The notes under the pieces were generated by a model. It was not told the DNA's origin, did no database searches, and saw only the letters and a program-made list of their open reading frames with translations. Positions 16,624 to 25,633 of a stretch of DNA of 64,000 nt are shown one piece after another. How positions within the stretch are numbered: position 1 is the stretch's first letter; the number at the start of each line of letters is the position of its first letter. The position numbers and the translations under genes are program-made. The DNA comes from Polynucleobacter nymphae (GTDB taxonomy: Bacteria; Pseudomonadota; Gammaproteobacteria; Burkholderiales; Burkholderiaceae). The stretch covers positions 1,488,001-1,552,000 of the forward strand of contig NZ_JACVPA010000001.1 of NCBI RefSeq assembly GCF_018882155.1, given 5' to 3'.

Positions 16624-17557
16624 AACACAACGCTATCAAAAAATATATGTATTAGGTGCAGGCGCAGTAGGCTGCTTTTTTGGTGGCATGTTGGCTCGTG
16701 CTGGTCATGAGGTAACTTTTATCGCAAGACCTGAGCGTGCAGAGGCTTTGAATAGTTTGGGCTTGGAGATGGATTGCAAAGCATTTCATGAGACGATTCA
16801 AGTTAAGGCCAGCTCTGATCTATCTGATTTGAGGGATGCTGATTTAGTTTTGCTGAGTGTGAAGTCTTTAGATACAGAAGGCACGCTGACACAAATTAAA
16901 TCAGTTTTACCAAGCAAAGCGGTCATCTTAAGTTTGCAAAATGGCGTGGCAAATGTAGAGATTGCCTCAAAAATTATTACTAATCCAGTTTATGCAGCAG
17001 TAGTTTATGTTGCTGCAGGGATGATTGGTCAAAGTACTATGAAGCATCATGGCCGCGGTGAGCTCCTAGTTGGCAGCATTAGCGCTTCATCGCCTACTGA
17101 TGATGAAAATCTCCAAGAAATTTGTAAGCTCTTTGAAGGCGCAACTGTTCCATGTTCGATTGCTCCACAAATTCAAAGAGATATGTGGCTCAAGTTTTTG
17201 GTGAACTGTTCTTTTAATGCGATTTCAGGGATTGGTCAGATTTCTTATGGGGAGATGGTTAAGTCCCCCGGCATTGTCAAATTGATTAAAGAAATTACCA
17301 AAGAATTTCTTGCTATCGCTGCATTTGAGGATGTCAAGATTAGTATGTCAGAGGCGCTTGCAGCCAATGATTCGATTGCAACTACGATGGTTACGCAGAT
17401 TTCCTCAACTGCTCAGGATTTGGCCAAAGGAAAAATGACAGAGATTAATTTCTTAAATGGATACATTGTGGAATTGGGTAAACGCTATGGAGTACCAACA
17501 CCATATAACCAATCTGTATATGCTTTAGTCAAAATGATGGAATCCAAAATTAAATAG
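16598..17557 (+). CDS. ApbA/PanE-family (ketopantoate reductase-like) oxidoreductase
   Basis: About 319 residues. The N-terminal Rossmann motif IYVLGAGAVGCFFGG binds NADP, and the C-terminal helical domain keeps the family Lys/Asn signature (MWLKFLVNCSFNAISGI). PanE converts ketopantoate to pantoate, but relatives in catabolic clusters reduce other 2-oxoacids, so the role is open. The start is uncertain: GTG 16598 overlaps the ferredoxin gene by 26 bases, and TTG 16613 is also possible. It likely shares a transcript with the ferredoxin. Its last 8 bases overlap the convergent isomerase-like gene. Confidence 0.85.
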   Translation: MEHWSLIYKTQRYQKIYVLGAGAVGCFFGGMLARAGHEVTFIARPERAEALNSLGLEMDCKAFHETIQVKASSDLSDLRDADLVLLSVKSLDTEGTLTQIKSVLPSKAVILSLQNGVANVEIASKIITNPVYAAVVYVAAGMIGQSTMKHHGRGELLVGSISASSPTDDENLQEICKLFEGATVPCSIAPQIQRDMWLKFLVNCSFNAISGIGQISYGEMVKSPGIVKLIKEITKEFLAIAAFEDVKISMSEALAANDSIATTMVTQISSTAQDLAKGKMTEINFLNGYIVELGKRYGVPTPYNQSVYALVKMMESKIK

Positions 17558-18218
17558 TGGGGTTTGCTCCTTCGGCATCTATTTGCTTTTCCCAAGATGC
17601 ATCTATAAAAGCAGGTAGCTTCATACTCTCATTTAAGATTTTCATGAGAGTAGGGTAGGGACTCATATCCAGTTTGCTACTTAAAGCATTAAAAAGTTGT
17701 GGCACCAAGCAAACGTCAATTAGGCCAGGCTGATCGCCAAAGGCAAAACGGCCACGACGTGAATCAGTACTGAGCTGCTTTTCAACGCTCGCTAGCCCTA
17801 ACTTGATCCAATGCTGATACCAAGCATCCTTCACCTCATTATTTGCTCCAACTTCTTTGATCAAGTGGCGCAGTACCCGCAAGTTACTAATGGGGTGAAT
17901 ATCAATGGCCATATCCATGGCTATTGAGCGTACCCAAGCACGATCTATTGGTGAGCTTGGGAGTAAAGCCGGCTCAGCTTGAATTTCATCTAAGTATTCA
18001 ATAATAGCGAGCGATTGGTGAATCCTATTTTTTCCATCATCAAATAGTGGCACCAGACGATTGGGATTTTTATTCTCATAAGACTCGGACATTTGTTCGC
18101 CACCATTTTTGCCGAGGTGCACCGGAATGACTTCATAGCCCATGCCTTTGAGATTGAGTGCAATCCGAACACGAAAGGCCGCTGAGCTGCGCCAGTAGCT
18201 ATAAAGCTTAGGTTTCAT
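17550..18218 (-). CDS. maiA: Zeta-class GST, maleylacetoacetate isomerase-like
   Basis: 222 residues from ATG 18218. The N-terminus KLYSYWRSSAAFRVRIALN carries the Ser-rich active-site segment of zeta-class glutathione transferases, and length and C-terminal helical domain fit. These enzymes isomerise maleylacetoacetate or maleylpyruvate with glutathione during tyrosine, homogentisate or gentisate breakdown. No fumarylacetoacetase or ring-cleavage dioxygenase lies beside it, so it is an orphan here. Presence next to a Rieske oxygenase hints at aromatic catabolism, by inference. The gene follows the GGT-family gene by 4 bases and is probably co-transcribed with it. Confidence 0.82.
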   Translation of the reverse strand: MKPKLYSYWRSSAAFRVRIALNLKGMGYEVIPVHLGKNGGEQMSESYENKNPNRLVPLFDDGKNRIHQSLAIIEYLDEIQAEPALLPSSPIDRAWVRSIAMDMAIDIHPISNLRVLRHLIKEVGANNEVKDAWYQHWIKLGLASVEKQLSTDSRRGRFAFGDQPGLIDVCLVPQLFNALSSKLDMSPYPTLMKILNESMKLPAFIDASWEKQIDAEGANPTI

Positions 18219-18222
18219 AGAC

Positions 18223-19821
18223 CTAAAACGCGCTAACCGCCCCGTCACTACGAGGATCCCACCCGCCACGTAATGTGCCTGATGGATCGCGAATGATGCA
18301 ACCAGCATGACCTACTGTCTCATCAAAAGAGTCCAGCATCTCAATTTCATGACCCATAGCATGCAATTCTTTTGCAACCCATGGACTAAAGCGAGATTCT
18401 AATTTGAGACTATCGCTGGTTTGACCCCAAGTACGACCGAGCAACCACCGTGGACGACTAATCGCATCTTGTGGGTCAAGTCCATAAGTGGCAGTGCGGG
18501 TAAATAGAGCACATTGTGTTTGAGGTTGACCATCGCCCCCCATCGTTCCGTAAACCATTGAGCGACCGTCTTTGAATAAAGCCATGGCGGGATTGAGTGT
18601 GTGGAAAGGTTTTCGATAGGGCTCGAGATGGTTCAGTGTCTTAGGGTCTAAAGAGAAGCTGCACCCACGGTTCTGCCAATTGACGCCCGACTTTGGGAGC
18701 ACAATGCCAGCGCCAAACTCGTGATAAATACTTTGAATGAAAGAGACACAGTTACCATCGCCATCAATCACGCCCATCCAGATGGTATCTGCCGGACCTT
18801 TACCCTGACCCCAAGGTAAGGCTTTTTTAGGATTAATGTTCTTAGCCAGTTTTTTCAGAAATGCAGGCGATAAAAATGACTGCGCATTTTTTGTCATGTA
18901 AGCAGGGTCGGTTACGAACTGGTCGCGAATCTTAAATGCTTGCTTCGTTGCCTCAACGCAGTGGTGGACATACTCAGTGCTGTCTACCTTAAAGCGTTTT
19001 AAATTTAATTGGTCCAAGATGCCAATGATCATCAATGACACTACGCCTTGGGTAGGGGGAACCATGTTGTACACCTTACCCATGCTGTGCTTGAGCTCCA
19101 GTGGATCAATGAGTTTTGCATGATGTCGTTGAAGATCGCTTAAGCGTAATGGACTACCAATATCAGTGAGCTCTTTTGCCAGTAAATTAGCAAGATCACC
19201 ACGATAAAAATCATCCGTACCTTTGCTTGCAATCTGACTTAATGTTTTAGCTAGACGTTCTTGCTTAAAGATGCTGCCAACAGCTGGCGCTTTGCCATTG
19301 ACTAAGAAGGTTTTAGAAAAACCTGGAATAGAGCTAAGCTCCACACGCTTCTTAGCGGTTAAGCTAGATTGACTATAGGTAACTGGCACACCAGTTTCTG
19401 CGTAATGAATAGCATCAGCTAACAAGCGAGATAAGGGGATCTTGCCACCTAGACCTTGTTTAGAAAGTTTGTGTGCAGCACCCCAGCCAGAGATTGTGCC
19501 GGCAACAGTATTGGCTGCAACTGGTCCGCGAAACGGAATGGCTTTAGTAATGCCGCGCTCTGCATACCATTGCTTGCTAGCTAAGCCAGCAGCGGCACCG
19601 CAGGCATCAATACCACCCATCGCCTTACCAGGAGAGTGTATGACCCAGAAAGAGTCTCCACCAATCGAATTCATATGGGGATAAACGACAGCGATGGTTG
19701 CTGCTGCTGCCACCATTGCTTCTAATGCGTTACCGCCTTCTCTTAGAACCGCTAGTGCTGATTCAGAAGCAAGGGAGTGCGGTGCAACCGCCATCCCTTG
19801 AATACCCCACTTTGCCTGCAT
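18223..19821 (-). CDS. Gamma-glutamyltransferase-family N-terminal-nucleophile amidohydrolase
   Basis: 532 residues, the usual proenzyme length. These proteins cleave themselves before a threonine that becomes the nucleophile. Alignment by eye to the E. coli GGT cleavage site puts Thr346 (ADTIWMGVIDGDGN) at that position, so activity is plausible. The TIWMG context recalls the GGT-like amidohydrolases such as oxamate amidohydrolase (HpxW) more than glutathione hydrolases. No signal peptide is seen, so the protein is probably cytosolic, unlike classical GGT. GAGGGG precedes the ATG. The transporter genes upstream are on the same strand, 35 bases away, suggesting an uptake-and-hydrolysis unit. 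Confidence 0.87.
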   Translation of the reverse strand: MQAKWGIQGMAVAPHSLASESALAVLREGGNALEAMVAAAATIAVVYPHMNSIGGDSFWVIHSPGKAMGGIDACGAAAGLASKQWYAERGITKAIPFRGPVAANTVAGTISGWGAAHKLSKQGLGGKIPLSRLLADAIHYAETGVPVTYSQSSLTAKKRVELSSIPGFSKTFLVNGKAPAVGSIFKQERLAKTLSQIASKGTDDFYRGDLANLLAKELTDIGSPLRLSDLQRHHAKLIDPLELKHSMGKVYNMVPPTQGVVSLMIIGILDQLNLKRFKVDSTEYVHHCVEATKQAFKIRDQFVTDPAYMTKNAQSFLSPAFLKKLAKNINPKKALPWGQGKGPADTIWMGVIDGDGNCVSFIQSIYHEFGAGIVLPKSGVNWQNRGCSFSLDPKTLNHLEPYRKPFHTLNPAMALFKDGRSMVYGTMGGDGQPQTQCALFTRTATYGLDPQDAISRPRWLLGRTWGQTSDSLKLESRFSPWVAKELHAMGHEIEMLDSFDETVGHAGCIIRDPSGTLRGGWDPRSDGAVSAF

Positions 19822-19856
19822 TGCAAAACCCCTCTATTTGTTCTACTGTTTTTATA

Positions 19857-21302
19857 TTATTTATTTTCACGCAATTGCCGTTCGATCTCTGAACTAGAGT
19901 CTACCGTGATCTCATTTTGCTCGACGCCAGCCAATGGATCCACTGAGATTGCGTTAGCATCAACTGCAATAGCAGGTTTATCAATAAAGTAGGTCACTGT
20001 TTCTGGCACGAAGATGATGATCGCTACCAGAATCAGCTGTAGACCAACCCATGGTAGGGCTCCATAGTAAATATCGGAGCTCTTCACGGATTTTGGTGCT
20101 ACCCCTCTTAGATAAAATAGAGCAAATCCAAATGGCGGATGCATGAAGGAGGTTTGCATATTGGCACCGAGAAGTACGCCAAACCAAATCAAGTCGATTC
20201 CCAATTTTTGCGCCACTGGAGCAAGTAGTGGAATGATGATGAAGGCAATCTCAAAGTAATCTAAGAAGAAAGCTAGGAAGAAGACAAATAAGTTCACCAC
20301 AATTAAGAAGCCTACTTGGCCACCAGGTAGACCTGAGAGCAGATGCTCAATCCAGAGGTCACCATCAACACCGCGGAAGGCTAAGCCAAATACAGTAGAG
20401 CCAATCAGAATGAAGATCACCATCGCGTTGATACGCATCGTGGAAGTCATTGCATCCCAAACTAAAGTCTTTTGTAAGCGCCCATTCATAGCGGCGAGAA
20501 CTAGGGCTCCTACGGAACCCATAGCACCACCTTCAGTTGGTGTTGCTAGACCCATCAAAATAGTTCCGAGCACTAAGAAGATGAGGGCAATCGAAGGAAC
20601 AATACCCCAGAGGATTTTCTTGAATAACTTCCAATCAATTTTTGGGCGTGCTTCAGGTGGTAGTGCCGGTACGTCTTGCGGTCTAAAAATCGACAAGAAC
20701 AAAATAAATAAACAGAACAGAATGATTTGAATGATGGAAGGCCCAATAGCGCCTGCATACATATCACCCACAGACTTCCCTAACTGGTCAGCCAACACAA
20801 TTAAGACCAGGGATGGTGGAATCAGTTGGGTAATCGTTCCTGAGGCAGCAATCACACCAGTTGCCACACGCGGGTTATAGCCATAGCGCAGCATGATTGG
20901 CAAAGAGATTAAGCCCATTGCAATCACGGATGCGGCAACGGTTCCGGTAATCGCTCCGAGAATTGCGCCAACAATAATGACGGCATAGGCTAAGCCTCCA
21001 CGGATTGGACCAAATAGTTGACCCAAACCTTCGAGCATGTCTTCTGCTAATCCGCATTTCTCAAGAATCGCACCCATAAAGGTGAAGAAGGGAATCGAGA
21101 GCAATAAGTCGTTCGAAAGAATGCCAAAGACTCGGTCTGGAAGTGCTTGCAAGAAAGTGGGCTGGAACATGCCCATCTCGATACCGATAAATGAAAAGAA
21201 TAGGCCAACAGCACCAAGCGAAAATGCAGCTGGATAGCCAATTAATAAAAATACAATCAAGCCCCCAAACATGATGGGGGCCATCAAATCTTGGCTAATC
21301 AT
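19857..21302 (-). CDS. dctM: TRAP transporter large permease (DctM)
   Basis: 481 residues with a dozen or so hydrophobic segments and the DctM features FSLGAVGLFFSF, GTITQLIPPSLVLIVL and FDYFEIAFIIIPLLAPV-type loops. It is the ion-coupled transport subunit of a TRAP system in the inner membrane. The C-terminus has an unusual polar tail of about 40 residues after the last membrane span. The start codon overlaps the stop of the small-permease gene by four bases (ATGA), which indicates translational coupling. Confidence 0.92.
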   Translation of the reverse strand: MISQDLMAPIMFGGLIVFLLIGYPAAFSLGAVGLFFSFIGIEMGMFQPTFLQALPDRVFGILSNDLLLSIPFFTFMGAILEKCGLAEDMLEGLGQLFGPIRGGLAYAVIIVGAILGAITGTVAASVIAMGLISLPIMLRYGYNPRVATGVIAASGTITQLIPPSLVLIVLADQLGKSVGDMYAGAIGPSIIQIILFCLFILFLSIFRPQDVPALPPEARPKIDWKLFKKILWGIVPSIALIFLVLGTILMGLATPTEGGAMGSVGALVLAAMNGRLQKTLVWDAMTSTMRINAMVIFILIGSTVFGLAFRGVDGDLWIEHLLSGLPGGQVGFLIVVNLFVFFLAFFLDYFEIAFIIIPLLAPVAQKLGIDLIWFGVLLGANMQTSFMHPPFGFALFYLRGVAPKSVKSSDIYYGALPWVGLQLILVAIIIFVPETVTYFIDKPAIAVDANAISVDPLAGVEQNEITVDSSSEIERQLRENK

Positions 21303-21841
21303 TGGAGAGGTCTTTCGTACTTAGGATCGATTTGAATCATGCCAATAATGGCGGCATAGCGCTTGATGATTTCTGAAATTCCCTGGAGTGTTAATAAGAA
21401 AAAGCCCAGGGTAATTACGCCACGTACCGGCCAACGAATTAGGCCGCCAGGGTTGCTCGAGGTTTCATTTTGAATGACCGAAGTAATAAAAAATTCCCAA
21501 GAATAGTACCCAATGATGATGGTCATTGGTAAGAAGAAAATAATGCCGCCCAAAAAGTCTAACCACAGGCGAACTTTGTTAGGGTACATCGCATAGAGCA
21601 CATCTACACGCACGTGTTCATTGAGGCGGAAGGTGGTGGCAGCACCAAGCATCACCATGCCAGCAAATAAATACCACTGCGCTTCAAGCCAGCCGTTGGA
21701 ACTGACATTAAAGCCGTACCGAATCAGCGCATTTGCTGTGCTGACCAGTACGGCAATCAATACCATCCAACTTGCTAATACACCAAAACGGTCGTTTAAG
21801 CGATCAACAAAACTTGCAAAAACTAAAAATTGTTTTGGCAT
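21299..21841 (-). CDS. dctQ: TRAP transporter small permease (DctQ)
   Basis: 180 residues with four predicted membrane spans, including SWMVLIAVLVSTANALIRY, an LEAQWYLFAGMVMLG segment and GFFLLTLQGISEIIK. This is the DctQ pattern. It pairs with the large permease encoded immediately downstream (ATGA overlap) and with the binding protein encoded 20 bases upstream. Gene order P-Q-M is the normal TRAP order. Confidence 0.9.
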   Translation of the reverse strand: MPKQFLVFASFVDRLNDRFGVLASWMVLIAVLVSTANALIRYGFNVSSNGWLEAQWYLFAGMVMLGAATTFRLNEHVRVDVLYAMYPNKVRLWLDFLGGIIFFLPMTIIIGYYSWEFFITSVIQNETSSNPGGLIRWPVRGVITLGFFLLTLQGISEIIKRYAAIIGMIQIDPKYERPLQ

Positions 21842-21861
21842 ATCAGACTCTCAATAAGATT

Positions 21862-22947
21862 TTATTTGACTGGATTAGTCAACATGAAACTCATGAGAGT
21901 TTGCTCAGCAACTTTATTCCACAGCATTTGATCGTTGCGGAATTTTTTCCATGGTTCGTAAATCTTCTTGAACGATGGGTTCTTCGCCGCCTCTTCTTCA
22001 TACATATCAAAGGCAGCGGTAGAAGCTGCTTTCATAATGTCTGTGGAGTAAGACTGCAACTTAACACCATTTTTAATTAAGCTTTGCAAAGCGATTGGGT
22101 TTTTATAGTCGTACTCAGCCATCATGTCGATGTTGCATTCTGCGCAAGCTGAAATCAAAGCCTCTTGGTATTGCTTAGGCAGCTTTTCCCATTCTTTAAT
22201 GTTCACATACATGGAGTACATCGAACAAGCCTCCCACCATCCTGGGTAGTAGTAGTAAGGGGCGATTTTGTAAAAGCCCAATTTTTCATCATCGTATGGA
22301 CCGACCCATTCAGCGGCATCAATCACGCCTTTTTCAAGCGCAGGATAAATATCACCACCAGCGATTTGTTGTGGAATTGCGCCCAGACGAGACATCACTT
22401 CACCGCCAAGTCCAGCAATTCGCATTTTGAGACCCTTGAGGTCTGCAACAGTTTTCACTGGCTTTTTAAACCAACCACCCATCTGTGTTCCAGTGTTGCC
22501 GGCTGGGAAAGAAATAATGTTGTAGTCACGCAAGAACTCGCGTTGTAGTTTCAAGCCACCACCCCAATACATCCAGGCATTTTGTTGGCGTTGATTCATA
22601 CCAAATGGAACAGTTGTATCAAAAGCAAAAGTTTTATTTTTACCGACAAAGTAATAGCCAGCAGTGTGTGTGCACTCTACAGTTCCTTGCTGTACTGCAT
22701 CTACAGTGCCAAAGGCTGGAACAATCTCACCCGCGCCAAAAATACGGATTTGAAATTTCCCGTCTGTTAAAGCGGCCACCCTTTTAGAGATAAATTCACC
22801 ACCACCATAAATCGTATCCAAGCTCTTTGGGAAGCTAGAGGCACAGCGCCACTTCACTTCGGGCATAGATTGGGCAATTGCCGGTGCAGCCAATACTCCA
22901 GCAGCAGCGCCAAGTGCGGTCTTGCCTAGAAAGTCACGTCTTTTCAT
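21862..22947 (-). CDS. dctP: TRAP transporter substrate-binding protein (DctP, TakP-like)
   Basis: 361 residues with a twin-arginine-type leader (MKRRDFLGKTALGAAAG, cleavage near AIAQ). The domain matches the TakP-like group, whose best-known member binds 2-oxoacids: FGAGEIVPAFGTVDAVQQG, then MRIAGLGGEVMSRLGAIPQQ and AAEWVGPYDDEKLGF. A 2-oxoacid or similar carboxylate is a reasonable guess for the ligand. It is the first gene of the TRAP unit, reading away from the MHS transporter; the 335-base gap between them contains an inverted repeat. Confidence 0.92.
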   Translation of the reverse strand: MKRRDFLGKTALGAAAGVLAAPAIAQSMPEVKWRCASSFPKSLDTIYGGGEFISKRVAALTDGKFQIRIFGAGEIVPAFGTVDAVQQGTVECTHTAGYYFVGKNKTFAFDTTVPFGMNQRQQNAWMYWGGGLKLQREFLRDYNIISFPAGNTGTQMGGWFKKPVKTVADLKGLKMRIAGLGGEVMSRLGAIPQQIAGGDIYPALEKGVIDAAEWVGPYDDEKLGFYKIAPYYYYPGWWEACSMYSMYVNIKEWEKLPKQYQEALISACAECNIDMMAEYDYKNPIALQSLIKNGVKLQSYSTDIMKAASTAAFDMYEEEAAKNPSFKKIYEPWKKFRNDQMLWNKVAEQTLMSFMLTNPVK

Positions 22948-23282
22948 TTGAATTGCTCCTTATTGAATTTTGATGAGAGGGCATTTTTTGATACTGCCTT
23001 TTTCTTAACTTCTGGGTCTATTAAAGCGAATTACGGTCTGATTCCTCAAGGTAGTTTGCACCCGGATGCGCGAATATGCACTCTGATTGTGCATATTGCC
23101 ATAAAGGCGGGCTAATCCTTACTTTTATTATGGTTTAAGCGTGTTGTAGCCAATCCACATTCATCGGGAAAACCCCGAGCTAAATCGATGAGTAATTACC
23201 CTAAGTAATGAATTTCTTTGATTTTTTTCAAAGCATAATCAGCGGGTTGTTTTTTATTTAATAAAAATTTTAGGAGCTACTG
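22948..23282. other. 335-base divergent intergenic region
   Basis: No protein gene is visible. It separates the TRAP operon (leftward) and the MHS transporter (rightward). It contains the perfect 9-bp inverted repeat at 23073-23097 and a smaller CTTTGA-N6-TCAAAG repeat at 23216-23233. A TAGGAG ribosome site for the MHS gene lies at its right end. Promoters for both transporters must be here, but I cannot place a good sigma70 pair. Confidence 0.6.
23073..23097. promoter_or_regulatory. Perfect inverted repeat, candidate operator
   Basis: AATATGCAC, a 7-base spacer, then GTGCATATT. The arms are exact reverse complements, and the site sits near the middle of a gap between two divergent transporter units. 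It has no T-run, so it is not a terminator. The binding protein is unknown; no regulator gene adjoins. Confidence 0.5.
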
Positions 23283-24953
23283 ATGTCAACATCAACTAAA
23301 GCAGCCCCAATGACCGCCGCTGAGCGCAAAGTTATTTTTGCTTCCTCATTAGGTACGGTTTTTGAGTGGTACGATTTTTACCTGTACGGCTCTTTGGCTG
23401 CGGTTATTGCCAAGCAGTTTTTCTCAGGCTTAGATGCTGGCTCTGCCTTCATTTTTGCTTTACTAGCTTTTGCGGCTGGTTTCATCGTGCGTCCATTTGG
23501 TGCATTGGTGTTCGGACGTTTAGGCGATTTGATTGGTCGTAAGTACACCTTCTTAGTTACCATTGTCATCATGGGTGGATCTACATTTATTGTAGGTATT
23601 TTGCCTAGCTACGCAGCGATTGGCGTTGCTGCCCCAGTTCTCTTGATTGCATTGCGCATGCTGCAAGGTTTGGCTTTGGGTGGTGAGTACGGTGGTGCTG
23701 CTACTTATGTTGCAGAACATGCTCCTCACGGTAAGCGTGGTGCATACACAGCTTGGATTCAGACAACTGCCACTCTTGGCTTGTTCCTTTCCTTGCTCGT
23801 GATTTTGTTCACACGTGAATTGACTGGTCCAGACTTTGATGTTTGGGGTTGGCGCGTTCCTTTCATTGCTTCCATTGTTCTGTTGGGCATCTCAGTCTGG
23901 ATTCGTTTGTCCATGGCTGAATCACCAGCATTTACAAAAATGAAGAATGAAGGCAAATTGACTAAGGCGCCTTTAACAGAGTCATTCGGTCAGTGGAAAA
24001 ACCTAAAGATCGTGATCTTAGCCTTGTTTGGTCTGGTTGCAGGTCAAGCGGTTGTTTGGTACACAGGTCAGTTCTATGCTTTGTTCTATCTCACTCAGGT
24101 ATTGAAGGTAGATCCTAAGACTGCAAACTTATTGATTGCCGCTTCATTGGTCATCGGCACACCATTCTTTATTGTGTTTGGTAGCTTGTCCGACAAGATT
24201 GGTCGTAAAGTGATCATCATGGGTGGTTTGCTGTTAGCGATCATTCTGTACATCCCGAATACACCAGTGTCCTTGTTTAATGGCTTAACCCACTTTGCTA
24301 ACCCAGCGTTAGAAAAAGCGATGGCAACTGCTCCAGCAAGCGTTACTGCTGATGTGAGCGAATGTACTTTCCAGTTCAACCCAACCGGTACTGCGAAGTT
24401 CACTAGCTCATGTGATATTGCTAAGCAAGTGATGGCCTCTAACTCTGCAAGCTACACAACCATCCCTGGCCCAGCCGGTGGAGTTGCTGTTGTGAAGATT
24501 GGCGATACAGAGGTTCAAGGTTACACAGCCAAGGGTATGGCCCCTGCTGATTTGAAAGCAAAAGATGCAGAGTTCAAGAAAGCCATTCGTGATGCATTGA
24601 ATGCTGCTGATTATCCTGCAAAGGCTGACCCTGCTGCCATGAACTTGCCAGCAATTCTTGGTATCTTGGTCATTTTGGTGATCTTGGTAACCATGGTTTA
24701 TGGCCCAATCGCGGCGATGCTCGTGGAGATGTTCCCAACCCGCATTCGTTACACCTCAATGTCATTGCCATACCATATCGGTAACGGTTGGTTCGGCGGC
24801 TTGTTGCCAACGATCTCCTTTGCCTTGGTAGCGCAAAACGGTAATATTTACTACGGTCTCTGGTATCCAATCATCATCGCAGCGATGTCATTGGTAATCG
24901 GTATGCTGTTTGTTAAAGAAACTAAAGACGTAGATATCTATGCAAATGACTAA
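23283..24953 (+). CDS. MHS-family MFS transporter with large periplasmic insertion
   Basis: 556 residues; ordinary metabolite:H+ symporters have about 430-450. The MHS signature is clear (VRPFGALVFGRLGDLIGRK at 69-87, LGGEYGGAATYVAEHAP, SLSDKIGRK). Between the spans ending near 325 and beginning near 454 lies a soluble segment of about 125 residues with two cysteines (361 and 377), probably in the periplasm. Such symporters import carboxylates or osmolytes. The gene has a TAGGAG ribosome site and a strong terminator directly after, so it is monocistronic. It is divergent from the TRAP system. Confidence 0.9.
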   Translation: MSTSTKAAPMTAAERKVIFASSLGTVFEWYDFYLYGSLAAVIAKQFFSGLDAGSAFIFALLAFAAGFIVRPFGALVFGRLGDLIGRKYTFLVTIVIMGGSTFIVGILPSYAAIGVAAPVLLIALRMLQGLALGGEYGGAATYVAEHAPHGKRGAYTAWIQTTATLGLFLSLLVILFTRELTGPDFDVWGWRVPFIASIVLLGISVWIRLSMAESPAFTKMKNEGKLTKAPLTESFGQWKNLKIVILALFGLVAGQAVVWYTGQFYALFYLTQVLKVDPKTANLLIAASLVIGTPFFIVFGSLSDKIGRKVIIMGGLLLAIILYIPNTPVSLFNGLTHFANPALEKAMATAPASVTADVSECTFQFNPTGTAKFTSSCDIAKQVMASNSASYTTIPGPAGGVAVVKIGDTEVQGYTAKGMAPADLKAKDAEFKKAIRDALNAADYPAKADPAAMNLPAILGILVILVILVTMVYGPIAAMLVEMFPTRIRYTSMSLPYHIGNGWFGGLLPTISFALVAQNGNIYYGLWYPIIIAAMSLVIGMLFVKETKDVDIYAND

Positions 24954-24980
24954 GCATCTTTAGTCAGCAGTAAATAAGAA

Positions 24981-25009
24981 ACCCGACCACAAAATGGTCG
25001 GGTTTTTTT
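24981..25009 (+). terminator. Intrinsic terminator of the MHS transporter gene
   Basis: A 9-bp stem (ACCCGACCA / TGGTCGGGT), a 5-base loop and a run of seven T in total. It touches the 3' end of the convergent MOSC gene. Confidence 0.92.
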
Positions 25010-25619
25010 ATTCCCATAAATCTTGTTGATTACGATGTTGAAGTAGATTGCGATTTTGTTGGGCAATTGAAATTTCTCTTGCTCCAGGGACAACAGTGAT
25101 TTGCGCACCTGCGGCTAAGACACCAGTTTTAGTCACTCGCAGATACCATCCACAAAAGCCCGATTGCACCATTGCCTTGGAGGCGCCTTTGTAGCCCACA
25201 GTAGCATTGAACTTAAAGCAGGGTTCACGGAGTTTGACAACCACAAATTCGAGATCGCCAATAAATAGTTTGTCACCAACAAAGACTTCGGTTTCTAGTA
25301 GACCTTCAATGGTGAAGTTCTCCCCAATTGCACCGTGTTTTAGCAAAGTGGGTTTTTTCGTTTCACGAGAGAGCAGCTCATTCCAAAAAGCATAGTGCTC
25401 TGCTGGATAAACATAGATTGCTTTTTCGATTCCACCATGCACACTCAGATCAGCTTGCTCATCGCCTTTGACACCTAAAGAATGAATTTCCACGGAGAGT
25501 GGATTTTCTAAATTGCTGACACACTTTTTATGGATTGCTGAAGCAACCGATTTGTAGTCTGGGTGGTGATTACCAAACAGCGGTACAACCTTACCTGTGG
25601 AAATCGAGAGTAGTCTCAT
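25008..25619 (-). CDS. MOSC-domain protein, YiiM-like
   Basis: 203 residues with the MOSC beta-barrel pattern of the YiiM group (ADLSVHGGIEKAIYVYP, GAIGENFTIEGL, and the Cys-bearing REPCFKF). MOSC proteins bind the molybdenum cofactor; E. coli YiiM reduces N-hydroxylated compounds. The conserved Cys of REPC is present. The start is ATG 25619. The gene runs just after the repeat-protein gene on the same strand (14-base gap) and ends at the MHS terminator. Confidence 0.87.
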   Translation of the reverse strand: MRLLSISTGKVVPLFGNHHPDYKSVASAIHKKCVSNLENPLSVEIHSLGVKGDEQADLSVHGGIEKAIYVYPAEHYAFWNELLSRETKKPTLLKHGAIGENFTIEGLLETEVFVGDKLFIGDLEFVVVKLREPCFKFNATVGYKGASKAMVQSGFCGWYLRVTKTGVLAAGAQITVVPGAREISIAQQNRNLLQHRNQQDLWE

Positions 25620-25633
25620 GAATATAAATTCCG

